Shown here: positions 8,161 to 16,277 of the stretch, piece by piece
How the letters are laid out: every line of letters begins with the position of its first letter
Numbering within the stretch: the stretch's first letter is position 1
Assembly (NCBI GenBank): GCA_025999435.1
Contig: BNXH01000021.1
Location: forward strand, 1-27,427
Direction of reading: 5' to 3'
From: Bacteroidia bacterium
GTDB lineage: Bacteria; Bacteroidota; Bacteroidia; Bacteroidales; Dysgonomonadaceae
DNA: 27,427 nt
The notes under the pieces: model-generated
Databases searched by the model: none
What the model was told of the DNA's origin: nothing
The model's input: only the letters and a program-made list of their open reading frames with translations
Program-made: the position numbers and the translations under genes

Positions 8161-9069
8161 ATGAAAAATAGAATTATACTGTTTGTTAGTTTGCTTTTTC
8201 TTATAGGATGTTCTTCTAACAATAGTGGAAGTGATGAGACCTTGAAATTGCAGATAGAAGTATTGACAAAAGAAAATAAAGAATTAAAAGAAACAGTAGA
8301 AGCTCTGAAATATCCGGCTTCAGACAGGCTCGCTCATATAAAGTCGCTTATTTCCGAAAACAAATTTAATGAAGCCCGTTCGGAAATGGATAAATTGAAA
8401 GAATTATTTCCTATGTCTGACGAAGCAAAAGAAATAGATATTCAGTCTGATATAATAAAAACAAAAGAGGAAGAAATCAAAGTCGAAGAAGCACGCATAA
8501 AAGCTCTTGGATTCAAGGTCTTGAAAGAAGAGACCACGGCACAGGTCGGTTATAATAAAATAACCATAGGTAATTTCTCTATTGCCCAAACGTTTACATA
8601 TGATTCTTACGACAGCAGGTATTTCTATAATACGGCAGATAGAGGTAATAAATATATTTCTTTTAGGATTACAATAACTTCATCGGATAAAGATCCTAAA
8701 TTACCTATGATTTGGGCATATTCTGTTGATGGAGACCAACTTAAATTAATAGATAATTTTATTCTAAGATTTGCTCGGTGGGAAGATTATGGTACCTATT
8801 TGGGAAATTACAGTGATAATGGAAACGACTTTTCAAAAACAGCCACAATAGCTTTTAAAGTAGGGCTGGAAGCAAGTGATGAAATACTACGAAATCCGAT
8901 TGTAATTTTGCTTGGAAAAAGTAACTGTATGAGCCGAAGTTATGAACGTTTTAGAAATCCTCCGATTTCGTATCTTAGCAGTGATTGCGACCGTCTTGAA
9001 ATACTGACAATAGAAGATATAAAAGAGAAATTTGTAGTTGTTAAAATATTGAATAAAAACAAATTATAA
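8161..9069 (+). CDS. Unidentified coiled-coil lipoprotein
   Basis: A 302-residue protein. MKNRIILFVSLLFLIGCSS is a lipoprotein signal with cysteine 17. Residues about 27-50 (TLKLQIEVLTKENKELKETVE) and 90-115 are charged helical segments with a coiled-coil look. A predicted beta-rich domain begins near 120 (FKVLKEETTAQVGYNKITIG). It contains two cysteines (KSNCMS and SSDCDR) that could form a disulfide in the periplasm. I recognise no family. The gene begins 21 bases after ftsY with no visible promoter, is noticeably richer in A and T than ftsY and rimO, and is followed by a family B palindrome. These features suggest a later insertion into a conserved gene pair. Confidence 0.75.
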   Translation: MKNRIILFVSLLFLIGCSSNNSGSDETLKLQIEVLTKENKELKETVEALKYPASDRLAHIKSLISENKFNEARSEMDKLKELFPMSDEAKEIDIQSDIIKTKEEEIKVEEARIKALGFKVLKEETTAQVGYNKITIGNFSIAQTFTYDSYDSRYFYNTADRGNKYISFRITITSSDKDPKLPMIWAYSVDGDQLKLIDNFILRFARWEDYGTYLGNYSDNGNDFSKTATIAFKVGLEASDEILRNPIVILLGKSNCMSRSYERFRNPPISYLSSDCDRLEILTIEDIKEKFVVVKILNKNKL

Positions 9070-9087
9070 AAGATGTCGACTATTATG

Positions 9088-9158
9088 TTGTCATCCTGAG
9101 TGAAACGAAGGATCTCAAGCGCTAAGAGCGAGATGCTTCACTCTGTTCAGCATGACAA
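9088..9158. repeat. Family B palindromic repeat
   Basis: TTGTCATCCTGAG pairs with TTCAGCATGACAA, and GAAGGATCTC pairs with GAGATGCTTC inside. It starts 18 bases after the stop of the lipoprotein gene. A second copy is at 23661-23751. Palindromes of this kind (TGTCATCCTGAGCG...) occur widely in bacterial genomes, to my knowledge. Confidence 0.8.
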
Positions 9159-9267
9159 GGAGATAATGAAAGTTATCCTTTCAGATATAGCTACACTTTG
9201 CTCTTTTTGGATTTAAAATCCTAATAAAAGCGAGGATTAGGGATCTTCAGACACTGGTAAAAATTTA

Positions 9268-10569
9268 ATGAAGAAAAACAGAATAGACGTTATAACACTC
9301 GGATGCTCCAAAAATTTGGTGGATTCCGAGTTGCTCATGAAACAACTTCTGGCTAACGGATACACCGTAAAGCACGATCCCGACAAGTCGGAAGGCGAAA
9401 TAGTTGTTATCAATACTTGCGGATTTATAGGCGATGCCAAAGAGGAATCGATCAATATGATCCTCGAATTTGCCGAAGCCAAGAAAGAGCGCAAGCTTAG
9501 TAAACTGTTTGTAATGGGTTGCCTTACCGAGAGGTATATGGACGATCTTAGAACAGAAATACCCGAAGTAGATAATTTTTACGGCAAATTCGGATGGAGG
9601 GCTTTAATCTCCGATCTGGGCAAGACCTTCAAACAAGACCTTGCTTTGGAACGCAGCATCACTACGCCGAAACATTATGCCTACCTCAAAATATCGGAAG
9701 GCTGCAACCGCACCTGTTCTTATTGTTCTATCCCTATCATGACAGGCAAACACCAGTCGCGCCCGATAGAAGAGATAGAGGAAGAAGTCCGCCATCTGGT
9801 AGCCAACGGAGTAAAGGAATTTCAGGTAATAGCGCAGGACTTATCGTTCTACGGTCTTGACAATTACAAGACCGCTAAATTGCCCGAACTCATCGAACGT
9901 ATTGCCAAGATACCCGGCGTGGAGTGGATTCGCCTGCATTATGCCTATCCCGCCCATTTCCCTTATGACCTGTTGAGGGTAATGCGCGAAAACGACAACG
10001 TGTGCAAATACCTCGATATAGCCTTGCAGCACATCAGCGACAATATGTTGACCAAGATGCGCCGCAATATTTCCAGACAAGAGACATACGACCTGATGAA
10101 GCGTATCAGGGAAGAAGTACCCGGAATACATCTGCGCACAACGCTAATGGTGGGGCATCCCGGCGAAACTCAGAAAGATTTTGACGAACTGCTCCGGTTT
10201 GTAAAAGATGTACGCTTCGAACGTATGGGGGCTTTCCCTTATTCGCACGAGGATGGAACATACGCCTACGATAACTATAAAGACAGTATATCCGATGCTG
10301 TGAAGCAAGAACGCATGGACGAACTGATGGCCGTACAGGAACGTATAGCGCTCGAAATAAACGAAGCGAAAATAGGTAAAACCCTGAAAGTGATTATAGA
10401 CAGAGAGGATGCTGATTATTATATCGGCCGCACTGAGTACGATTCGCCGGAAATTGACCCCGAAGTGTTGGTAAAGAAAAATAAAATTCTTAATATTGGA
10501 GAATATTACGATGTTCGCGTTACCGATGCGCATCCGTTTGACCTTTTTGGAGAAATAAGCAATAGTTAA
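9268..10569 (+). CDS. rimO: Ribosomal protein uS12 methylthiotransferase RimO
   Basis: RimO is a radical-SAM enzyme that adds a methylthio group to a conserved aspartate of ribosomal protein uS12. The 433 residues show the N-terminal MTTase domain, with its auxiliary cluster cysteines C13 (LGCSKN), C51 (NTCGF) and C85 (MGCLTER). The radical-SAM site is C146-x3-C150-x2-C153 in EGCNRTCSYCSIP, and a C-terminal TRAM-like domain contains EYDSPEID. The LGCSKNLVDSE start separates RimO from MiaB. The ATG at 9268 is the family start. The gene is downstream of ftsY and the lipoprotein gene. Confidence 0.95.
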   Translation: MKKNRIDVITLGCSKNLVDSELLMKQLLANGYTVKHDPDKSEGEIVVINTCGFIGDAKEESINMILEFAEAKKERKLSKLFVMGCLTERYMDDLRTEIPEVDNFYGKFGWRALISDLGKTFKQDLALERSITTPKHYAYLKISEGCNRTCSYCSIPIMTGKHQSRPIEEIEEEVRHLVANGVKEFQVIAQDLSFYGLDNYKTAKLPELIERIAKIPGVEWIRLHYAYPAHFPYDLLRVMRENDNVCKYLDIALQHISDNMLTKMRRNISRQETYDLMKRIREEVPGIHLRTTLMVGHPGETQKDFDELLRFVKDVRFERMGAFPYSHEDGTYAYDNYKDSISDAVKQERMDELMAVQERIALEINEAKIGKTLKVIIDREDADYYIGRTEYDSPEIDPEVLVKKNKILNIGEYYDVRVTDAHPFDLFGEISNS

Positions 10570-10650
10570 CAGCTGATAGCCGTTAGCCATTAGCTATTAG
10601 CTTTTTTGTCGCTTGCGTTACTAACAGCTATCGGCTAATGGCTAACAGCT
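10567..10650. repeat. Family C element with conserved core, between rimO and the HU gene
   Basis: Arms built of words such as GATAGCC, GTTAGCC and ATTAGCTATTAGC face inverted versions (CTAACAGCTATCGG, CTAATGGCTAACAGC) on the other side of the core TTTTTTGTCGCTTGCG at 10602-10617. The whole can fold as a long hairpin, with T runs at the core and at the right edge. It begins directly after the rimO stop and may terminate transcription. Confidence 0.75.
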
Positions 10651-10665
10651 TTTAAAATATGAATT

Positions 10666-10956
10666 ATGACAAATCAGGAATTAGTGGCTACCCTTGCCAA
10701 ACGTTTAGGCTGGACACAGCGTCAGGCAACTGAAGTGCTGGAGTCGGCGGTATCTGTTATAAGCAGCAATCTCGAAGAAGGCAATACCATTAATATACAA
10801 GGTTTTGGCCAGTTCGAAACGAAGAAAAAAGGAGAGCGCATATCGGTAAATCCTGTATCGAAACAACGTTTCCTTGTCCCTCCTAAAATAACGCTGGCTT
10901 TTCGTCCCTGTCAGAGCATAAAAGATAACCTTAAAAAATTAGAGGTCAATGGATGA
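10666..10956 (+). CDS. HU-family DNA-binding protein
   Basis: A 96-residue protein of the HU/IHF family, which bends and compacts DNA as a dimer. It begins MTNQELVATLAKRLG and has the central INIQGFGQFETKKKGER turn typical of HU, followed by the arm region SVNPVSKQRFLVPPKITLAFRPC, which in place of the usual GRNP tip has a less basic sequence. It overlaps the next gene, a membrane-bound HU relative, by eight bases. The two are therefore probably translated together and could form mixed dimers (inference). Confidence 0.9.
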   Translation: MTNQELVATLAKRLGWTQRQATEVLESAVSVISSNLEEGNTINIQGFGQFETKKKGERISVNPVSKQRFLVPPKITLAFRPCQSIKDNLKKLEVNG

Positions 10957-12271
10957 ACGTCTCAGCCTCCAGGATTTAATAGATCTTCTGGCTAAAAAAC
11001 AGGAAATAACCAAGAAAGACGCGGAAGCTTTCTTGCGGGAGCTTATTGCTGTAGTTACGGAAAATATAGAGGCTAACGAATCTGTAAAGATTAAAGACCT
11101 CGGTACTTTCAAGCTTGTAAAAGTAAATGCACGCAAGAGTGTGGATGTAAATACCGGAGAGGCCATTGAAATAGCCGCGCATTACAAGCTGAGCTTCAAT
11201 CCCGATAAATTACTGAAAGAGTCTGTGAACCGTCCGTTTGCACACTTCGAGAGTGTTGTGCTTGAGGAGGGCGTGACTTTTGATAATATAGAAAGCGAAA
11301 TCGAGGAAGAAAAAGGCGAAGAGGTTGAAGAAGATGTAACCATAGAAGAAGAAATCACTGAAAATATATCTGAAACAGCTACTCAACCTGTTGGAATTAT
11401 AAATACTGACATACCGGAAGAAGAAGTTGTGGAAGAACTTGCGGACGAAGTTGCTGAACCGTCTGCAACAGAAGAAAAAATAATTGAGCCTGCAAGCAAA
11501 TACGTTCCGGAGGACATCATCGCTAAGATAGAAGAAGAGGCTGCATCGCACAATGTAAATATAGAAGACATACTTTTGGTAATAAAAGAAGACAAGCTAA
11601 AAGATAAAAAGTTGGCAAGTAAAATGATTGATGATGACGACGGCGACCTTGTCTACGAAGATATAGTCCCAAAAAGAAAGGGTATACGCAAGCGGTATAT
11701 CACTCTTGCATTCTTCATTTTCCTCATTATAGCCGGATTTGTTGTAGGAGGATTGTATTTTCAGGAGATAGTTTCGTATTTCGACAAAGCTACATCCGAT
11801 AGCGAAAATAATATGCAGGTAGCAGAAGCTCCTGTTCCGAAGCCTCAAGCTGACGTTATTCTTATGGATACTCTCGATACAGTAAAAAAAGATGTGCAAG
11901 AACCGAATCCTTTGTTGAAAGACCGTGGCAGGGATATGCAAGCTCCGCCACCGCCACCTGTTAAGCCGGCTGAAGCTGTTACTCCGCAGGCATCGGCAAA
12001 TGGAGCCATAGGTGTGGAAACTATACAGCCCGGACATACATTGCGAAATATAGCGTTGAAATATTACGGAAATAAGTCTTTCTGGGTATACATTTACGAA
12101 GAAAATAAAGGCAAAATAAAGAATGTCAATAATGTACCCTTAGGTACAAAACTCACGATACCTGCTCCTGTAAAATACGGAATCAATCCTCAAGATGAAG
12201 AATCTGTAAAAAAGGCAAGGGCAAAAGAAGCGGTTTTGTTTGAGAAAGTGGCCGAAGGCGCTGCCAAGTAG
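10949..12271 (+). CDS. HU domain-transmembrane-LysM fusion protein
   Basis: A 440-residue protein in four parts. Residues 1-100 are an HU-type DNA-binding domain (LQDLIDLLAKKQEITKKDAE, then SVKIKDLGTFKLVKVNARK). About 101-240 is a long acidic linker rich in E. A basic stretch KRKGIRKR (242-249) precedes one transmembrane helix (251-271, ITLAFFIFLIIAGFVVGG). After a proline-rich segment (QAPPPPPVKP) comes a LysM domain (355-407: QPGHTLRNIALKYYG, then VPLGTKLTIP). The positive-inside rule puts the HU domain in the cytoplasm and LysM, a peptidoglycan-binding module, in the periplasm. It could thus link DNA to the cell wall, which is inference from the domain order. It overlaps the preceding HU gene by eight bases. 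Its end converges on rnhB with no evident terminator in the 37-base gap. Confidence 0.88.
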   Translation: MDERLSLQDLIDLLAKKQEITKKDAEAFLRELIAVVTENIEANESVKIKDLGTFKLVKVNARKSVDVNTGEAIEIAAHYKLSFNPDKLLKESVNRPFAHFESVVLEEGVTFDNIESEIEEEKGEEVEEDVTIEEEITENISETATQPVGIINTDIPEEEVVEELADEVAEPSATEEKIIEPASKYVPEDIIAKIEEEAASHNVNIEDILLVIKEDKLKDKKLASKMIDDDDGDLVYEDIVPKRKGIRKRYITLAFFIFLIIAGFVVGGLYFQEIVSYFDKATSDSENNMQVAEAPVPKPQADVILMDTLDTVKKDVQEPNPLLKDRGRDMQAPPPPPVKPAEAVTPQASANGAIGVETIQPGHTLRNIALKYYGNKSFWVYIYEENKGKIKNVNNVPLGTKLTIPAPVKYGINPQDEESVKKARAKEAVLFEKVAEGAAK

Positions 12272-12308
12272 GGCAAACGAAATTTTAACCATCGTTTTAC
12301 TCATTTCC

Positions 12309-12908
12309 TCAAAAATCCAGTTTCAGTTGCTTTTCTTTCAGGTTAAAGCTTAGCCTGTGGTAGGGCGTAGCGCCGTATCTGCATACGGCATCGCGATGCT
12401 TTTGTGTCGGATAGCCCTTATTATTCTTCCAGTCGTAAAGAGGATGTTCTTCTGCTATTTTCAGCATGAAGTCGTCCCTGTATGTCTTCGCCAGCACCGA
12501 TGCCGCTGCTATGGGCAGCAATTTGGCGTCACCCTTCACTACGCAGGTATGAGGTATGTCTTCGTATTTGCGGAAGCGGTTGCCGTCTATCAGCAGATGT
12601 TGTGGCCTTATCTTTAGCGAAGCCACAGCGCGCTGCATTGCCAGAAAGGATGCGTTGAGTATATTTATTTCGTCTATTTCCTTTTGATCCACAATGCCGA
12701 CCGCCCATGCCAAAGCCTTTTCTTCGATAAAGGGGCGAAGCTTGTAGCGGACTTTTTCGCTCAATTGTTTCGAATCGTTCAGTTCCTCACATTCGAAATC
12801 GTCGGGTAATATGACTGCCGCCGCAAAAACAGGCCCAGCCAGACAACCGCGTCCGGCCTCGTCGCATCCGGCTTCTATCAGATCGGGATATAGAGATAGT
12901 TGTAGCAT
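12309..12908 (-). CDS. rnhB: Ribonuclease HII
   Basis: RNase HII cuts the RNA strand of RNA-DNA hybrids and starts removal of single ribonucleotides from DNA. Counted from the ATG at 12908 the protein has 199 residues and the acidic active-site residues fall at D16 and E17 (GCDEAGRG), D108 (LLIDGN) and D127 ([19 protein letters not shown]), matching the usual numbering. A longer frame begins at 12938 but would overlap the upstream gene. The 12908 start is also supported because the first seven codons are duplicated at 13885-13905 with the ATG at the edge. The gene directly follows a zinc-protease-like lipoprotein gene on the same strand. Confidence 0.94.
   Translation of the reverse strand: MLQLSLYPDLIEAGCDEAGRGCLAGPVFAAAVILPDDFECEELNDSKQLSEKVRYKLRPFIEEKALAWAVGIVDQKEIDEINILNASFLAMQRAVASLKIRPQHLLIDGNRFRKYEDIPHTCVVKGDAKLLPIAAASVLAKTYRDDFMLKIAEEHPLYDWKNNKGYPTQKHRDAVCRYGATPYHRLSFNLKEKQLKLDF
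12888..12908 (-). repeat. 21-base direct repeat, copy 1 (first seven codons of rnhB)
   Basis: This segment, reading ATGCTACAACTATC... on the - strand, is identical over 21 bases to 13885-13905. The two copies flank the lipoprotein gene at 12929-13855. Similarity continues weakly outside the exact match (TATTTTAGGTAATTAG against TATTTTCAGTAAGTAG). Confidence 0.85.
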
Positions 12909-12928
12909 CTTGTATTTTAGGTAATTAG

Positions 12929-13855
12929 TTAATTGCAATTTCCGTTGTATTTACTTTCTGATAATATTTCGTTCGGATTATTTAGTTCTATTATTTTAAT
13001 CAAAGCTTCGGCCTTATTCTCTTTAAGATTATAATAAGATTCAATTATTCTATATCCTATAAAATATCCCATATCGGGATGAGGATTTGAATAATAATTA
13101 CCAAACCATTTATCAAAGTTGGAATCTTTTTCCATATCTAATTTCATTTCATTCCATAACATACATTCGTTCTCGTAGCCAAAATTATATTTTTTCTCTC
13201 TGAATGGCTTGTTTAGGATATAACATGAAATAAATTCAGCAGAACCTTCCATTAGAGTTTCTATTAATACACTGGATTCATTTTCTGTGTTTTGTGCTGT
13301 ATGGATTGATTCATGGATAACGTATAGAGGAACATTGATTGTACCTATGATGTTATTTAAAGGACTGTCAAATTCTATTTTACTTACGGTTGAATCTGCC
13401 ATAACTATTTCGGCTCCTAATAATAACATTTTGTTATCAAGAGAAGTTGTTCCTCCTGTTCCAATAGGGCTTATTAAAAAATAGATTTCAGGAATATTGA
13501 ATGTAGGATATATTTCTTTTATTTTAGAGAAAGCTTTGTCGATACTTTCGACTTCATTTTTTATTTTTTCGGTGCGGCTTCTTACCGACTGCCAAAATTT
13601 GGGGTGTTTTCTTATCGATTCTACATAAGCACTTGGAGTAAACATTGGTCTGACTTTTAAAAATTCTGATAGTCCTTTACTTGCTTTGTCGAAATACAAT
13701 GCCTGAATTACAGCGATACTATCGTTTGTATCAGTAAGGCTGTCATATGCTATCCAAAAATTTTCCACATCGGAGAAATATATTTTTGGTTTATCATTCC
13801 TTGATTTACAGGAAATACCTAAAACACATATTAGCAAAAATATATACGCTTTCAT
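12929..13855 (-). CDS. Predicted zinc-metalloprotease lipoprotein
   Basis: A 308-residue protein with a lipoprotein signal ([18 protein letters not shown], cysteine 16). Residues 181-185, HESIH, fit the HExxH zinc-protease motif, and EGSAEF at 203-208 could give the third ligand glutamate. A later [17 protein letters not shown] segment resembles the C-terminal part of DUF2268-like predicted zinc proteases. The substrate is unknown; periplasmic or surface location follows from the lipid anchor. The gene is clearly richer in A and T than rnhB and the metallophosphoesterase. A 21-base copy of the rnhB start lies upstream of it, and a 17-codon frame starting there ends in TGA overlapping this gene's ATG (ATGA). 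It was probably inserted here and may be translated by coupling. Confidence 0.75.
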   Translation of the reverse strand: MKAYIFLLICVLGISCKSRNDKPKIYFSDVENFWIAYDSLTDTNDSIAVIQALYFDKASKGLSEFLKVRPMFTPSAYVESIRKHPKFWQSVRSRTEKIKNEVESIDKAFSKIKEIYPTFNIPEIYFLISPIGTGGTTSLDNKMLLLGAEIVMADSTVSKIEFDSPLNNIIGTINVPLYVIHESIHTAQNTENESSVLIETLMEGSAEFISCYILNKPFREKKYNFGYENECMLWNEMKLDMEKDSNFDKWFGNYYSNPHPDMGYFIGYRIIESYYNLKENKAEALIKIIELNNPNEILSESKYNGNCN

Positions 13856-13905
13856 AGTGGTAGATTTATTGATATATTAACATTATATAGAGATAGTTGT
13901 AGCAT
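13852..13905 (-). other. 17-codon upstream frame made from a duplicated rnhB start
   Basis: From the ATG at 13905 the frame reads MLQLSLY, identical to the RNase HII N-terminus, then [10 protein letters not shown] and TGA at 13852-13854. The TGA overlaps the ATG (13853-13855) of the lipoprotein gene. It looks like a leftover start region rather than a gene with its own product. Confidence 0.6.
13885..13905 (-). repeat. 21-base direct repeat, copy 2
   Basis: This is an exact copy of 12888-12908, the first seven rnhB codons, on the other side of the lipoprotein gene and in the same orientation. It is consistent with a duplication made when that gene was inserted. Confidence 0.85.
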
Positions 13906-13913
13906 ATATTTTC

Positions 13914-14028
13914 AGTAAGTAGTAAGTAGTTAGCCTTTTTGTCGCTTTACGCCATTTTAACTACACTTCGTTCCGTTGAACGTTGTTTCAAATTTTCAAA
14001 TTGGCACATTTTCCCATTGGCAAATAAG
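13914..14028. repeat. Family C element after the metallophosphoesterase gene (+ orientation)
   Basis: Left arm AGTAAGTAGTAAGTAGTTAG, then the core TTTTTGTCGCTTTACG with CCATTTT (13936-13958), then a right arm with TTTCAAATTTTCAAATTGGC and CACATTTTCCCATTGGC. The right arm runs into the end of the - strand metallophosphoesterase gene and encodes its last residues. A second element of the same build in the opposite orientation is at 15369-15475. Confidence 0.75.
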
Positions 14029-15244
14029 TATTATTGTCGGCAGGAGGAAAATCGAGCTGCATTTCGTCCATATCCTCATCCGGATTTCCCATCGCATGGG
14101 TTAGATTTTCTATCAACTGTTTCAGGTGATCGTCCATCTGCTCGTCGCCACCGGCATGGAGTACAAATATTTGTGACAATACTTCGGCAAAACGGGCTGA
14201 TATTTCAGCCGGAAAGTCCGGGTTCATCTTTTTGAGTTTACCCTCTGCCTGTTTATGTGCCAATTGGCGTATCAGCTTTTTGCTATCGGCTGCCAGATTG
14301 GGATTCGAGGGAATAGATGTCACATTTTTGGTCGTAATATTCATCCCTTCCGCATCCAGTTCTACAAAGCGATAGGCAAACGGGTAGGCTGCCAATGTGC
14401 CTGTCTCTATATCATAAATGGTATTTCCCTCGCCGGAAGTAAAAGCCGTGATGTCGTTGGCATGGAAATGCCCTGTAAATACAGCTTTCATACCCTTGTC
14501 GGCAAACAGGGTTCTCAGTCTTTCCCAATCCCCAACCAGATAGTCCCCAAACACTACCGACTGATACATAATGTGTTCGGTCAGTCCCCAATGCATCATG
14601 CCTATCACCTGAATACCTTTTTCACGGGCTTCGTCGAGCACGTCCACAATCCACTTTTCCGTTTCGGGCAATATGCGTCCCGACGAAGAGGCCCCGTCGG
14701 TATATTTGGCGGCATCTATTGCCAATAGCCATGTTTTGTTGTTGAGCGCAGCCACGTAACTCAGCGATGAGGCATCATATTTCAGCGCACCCTTGTAGCC
14801 GCAGCTTGCGTATATGTCGCTAAATTCTTCGGGCGAAACGTTCGGCACGGGAAAGGTTTTATTCCCTCTGAACTCTACCGCGTTAGGTATATTAATGTCG
14901 TGGTTTCCCGGAATGGCAAATATGCGGACTCCTTTATCCTGCAATGGTTTCAGCTTCTTTACAAAGTCGGTATGGCTTTGCTTTTCACCGTCTTTGGTTA
15001 TATCACCGCATATGAGCAGCACTTCGATGTTGCTGTGCAGATATTCGTCGATCACTTTATCCAGCACGGCAGGTACGTCTTTTATGTTCCTACCGCCGGC
15101 AAATACGTAGTTGTCTACGGCATAACCGCCATCCATCAGCTTTTCCGACAGGTAGTGCATATCGGTAATCACCCCGATGTTAAGGGTCTGCCCTGTCAGG
15201 AATCCTGAGAATATTGTAAATATAGTAAGTAGCGTTTGTTTCAT
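13988..15244 (-). CDS. Secreted calcineurin-like metallophosphoesterase
   Basis: A 418-residue protein with an N-terminal signal peptide (MKQTLLTIFTIFSGFLTGQT). The two-metal phosphoesterase motifs occur in order: D28 and H30 in ITDMHY, GD at 80-81, GNHD at 113-116, H218 in MMHWG and GHFH at 258-261. The family hydrolyses phosphomonoesters, phosphodiesters or nucleotides; the substrate here cannot be told. The signal peptide puts it in the periplasm or outside. The last residues, about LPMGKCANLKI, are encoded by a repeat (see 13914-14028), so the natural C-terminus has been replaced or extended. The gene lies downstream of the glycan genes on the same strand but probably has its own promoter (15356-15386). 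Confidence 0.88.
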   Translation of the reverse strand: MKQTLLTIFTIFSGFLTGQTLNIGVITDMHYLSEKLMDGGYAVDNYVFAGGRNIKDVPAVLDKVIDEYLHSNIEVLLICGDITKDGEKQSHTDFVKKLKPLQDKGVRIFAIPGNHDINIPNAVEFRGNKTFPVPNVSPEEFSDIYASCGYKGALKYDASSLSYVAALNNKTWLLAIDAAKYTDGASSSGRILPETEKWIVDVLDEAREKGIQVIGMMHWGLTEHIMYQSVVFGDYLVGDWERLRTLFADKGMKAVFTGHFHANDITAFTSGEGNTIYDIETGTLAAYPFAYRFVELDAEGMNITTKNVTSIPSNPNLAADSKKLIRQLAHKQAEGKLKKMNPDFPAEISARFAEVLSQIFVLHAGGDEQMDDHLKQLIENLTHAMGNPDEDMDEMQLDFPPADNNTYLPMGKCANLKI

Positions 15245-15355
15245 ACGATAATTTTGTTTTTAATGGTGGTATGGAAACTCGCATGACAAAATTATCATAG
15301 ACTTTGGTGAATCGCTATTCATGCTCGTTTTCATTGTTTGTCTTTTTTCTACTTA

Positions 15356-15386
15356 CAAAAGTAAAACTAATTTGCCAATGTGCCAA
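15356..15386 (-). promoter_or_regulatory. Candidate promoter of the metallophosphoesterase gene
   Basis: The - strand has TTGG (15383-15386), 19 bases, then TACTTTTG (15356-15363). The -33 element lies inside the family C repeat words (ACATTGGC). The leader would be about 110 bases. A second box, TAATTTTG at 15287-15294, is nearer the gene but lacks a -33 match. Confidence 0.5.
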
Positions 15387-15475
15387 TGTGCCAATTTGAA
15401 AATGAGCCAATTTGAAAATGGCGCGAAGCGATAAAAGACTATAAGCTAACTACTAACTACTAACTACTAACTACT
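15369..15475. repeat. Family C element between licD and the metallophosphoesterase gene (- orientation)
   Basis: Words GCCAATGT and GCCAATTTGAAAAT, then the reversed core (15415-15436, CGCGAAGCGATAAAA), then TAACTAC repeated. Read on the - strand it has the same order as the element at 13914-14028: GTAGTTAG words, core, CAAATTGGC words. The stop codon of the LicD gene (TAG) is made by the first GTAAGTAG word. Confidence 0.75.
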
Positions 15476-16277
15476 TACCAAGATACTCTACTTTCATAAA
15501 GTGGCTAGGCCTATTATCTTTCGGAGGGATGGACATATAGTTTCCGTACTGTTTTGTCAGATAAGTGTTTACATCTTTCGGCGCGGAGAACTCACGACCT
15601 TCGAATACTACCTTACTTACCGGAAACATGTACCGGGCATTGTGGTTGGTAGAGTTGCCGATGCCGTAGCTGTGCAGTATATTGCCGGGCTTGGTGATGG
15701 TGCAGATTCCTCTGGCAATCCATATCAGCAGAACGCCGATAGGGTATAACACTAACGACGTAGTATATTCGTAGAAATATTTTAATGAATGAAAAGGACG
15801 TCCACGCTTCAATCGGCGAAAAGCCCTTCCATAGAAGAAATCGACAATGTTTTTGAGCCAACGGTAGCTTCTTTCTTCCGAAAAAATGTCGATGAATATG
15901 CCTTTTTCCTTATAACTTGCCATATCTTCTTCTTCGGAATATACGATGGAATTTCTGTCTCTGACTTTGGAAAACAACAAGCGGTACGATTTCTCTTTTG
16001 GGGTTTGCAGATACAGGTTACCGGGTAGCTCCTTCGGCAATATTTTCAGTAATTTCTGATAATCAGGACGAAGCAGTTCGATGTCTATATCATCATCCCA
16101 AGGGATGAATCCTCCATGCCGGACTGCACCCAACAGCGTTCCCCCGCTTATCCAATACGGCAGGTGGTGACGGTCGCAAATGTCGGTTACGGTAATCAGT
16201 ATATCGAGCATTTTGAGTTGCAATGTCCTTAGTTCCGACCCTTCGGGGTTATATATCTCTTTCAGATTCTCTTCCAT
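15471..16277 (-). CDS. LicD-family phosphotransferase
   Basis: LicD proteins transfer phosphocholine or related phospho groups onto surface glycans; they share a nucleotidyltransferase-like fold. The 268-residue protein has the signature SGGTLLGAVRHGGFIPWDDD (44-63), with the acidic cluster D61-D63 and D65. The mid part (PIGVLLIWIARGI) is hydrophobic and may touch the membrane. Its ATG overlaps the stop of the GT2 gene by one base (TAATG), so the two are probably translated together. Placement in the glycan cluster supports decoration of a surface polysaccharide or LPS; the transferred group is not certain. Confidence 0.9.
   Translation of the reverse strand: MEENLKEIYNPEGSELRTLQLKMLDILITVTDICDRHHLPYWISGGTLLGAVRHGGFIPWDDDIDIELLRPDYQKLLKILPKELPGNLYLQTPKEKSYRLLFSKVRDRNSIVYSEEEDMASYKEKGIFIDIFSEERSYRWLKNIVDFFYGRAFRRLKRGRPFHSLKYFYEYTTSLVLYPIGVLLIWIARGICTITKPGNILHSYGIGNSTNHNARYMFPVSKVVFEGREFSAPKDVNTYLTKQYGNYMSIPPKDNRPSHFMKVEYLGK

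Noticed and set aside
12909..12938. A ten-residue longer N-terminus for RNase HII
   Set aside because: It would overlap the preceding gene, shift the active-site numbering from the usual D16/E17, and ignore the duplicated copy whose edge is the 12908 ATG.
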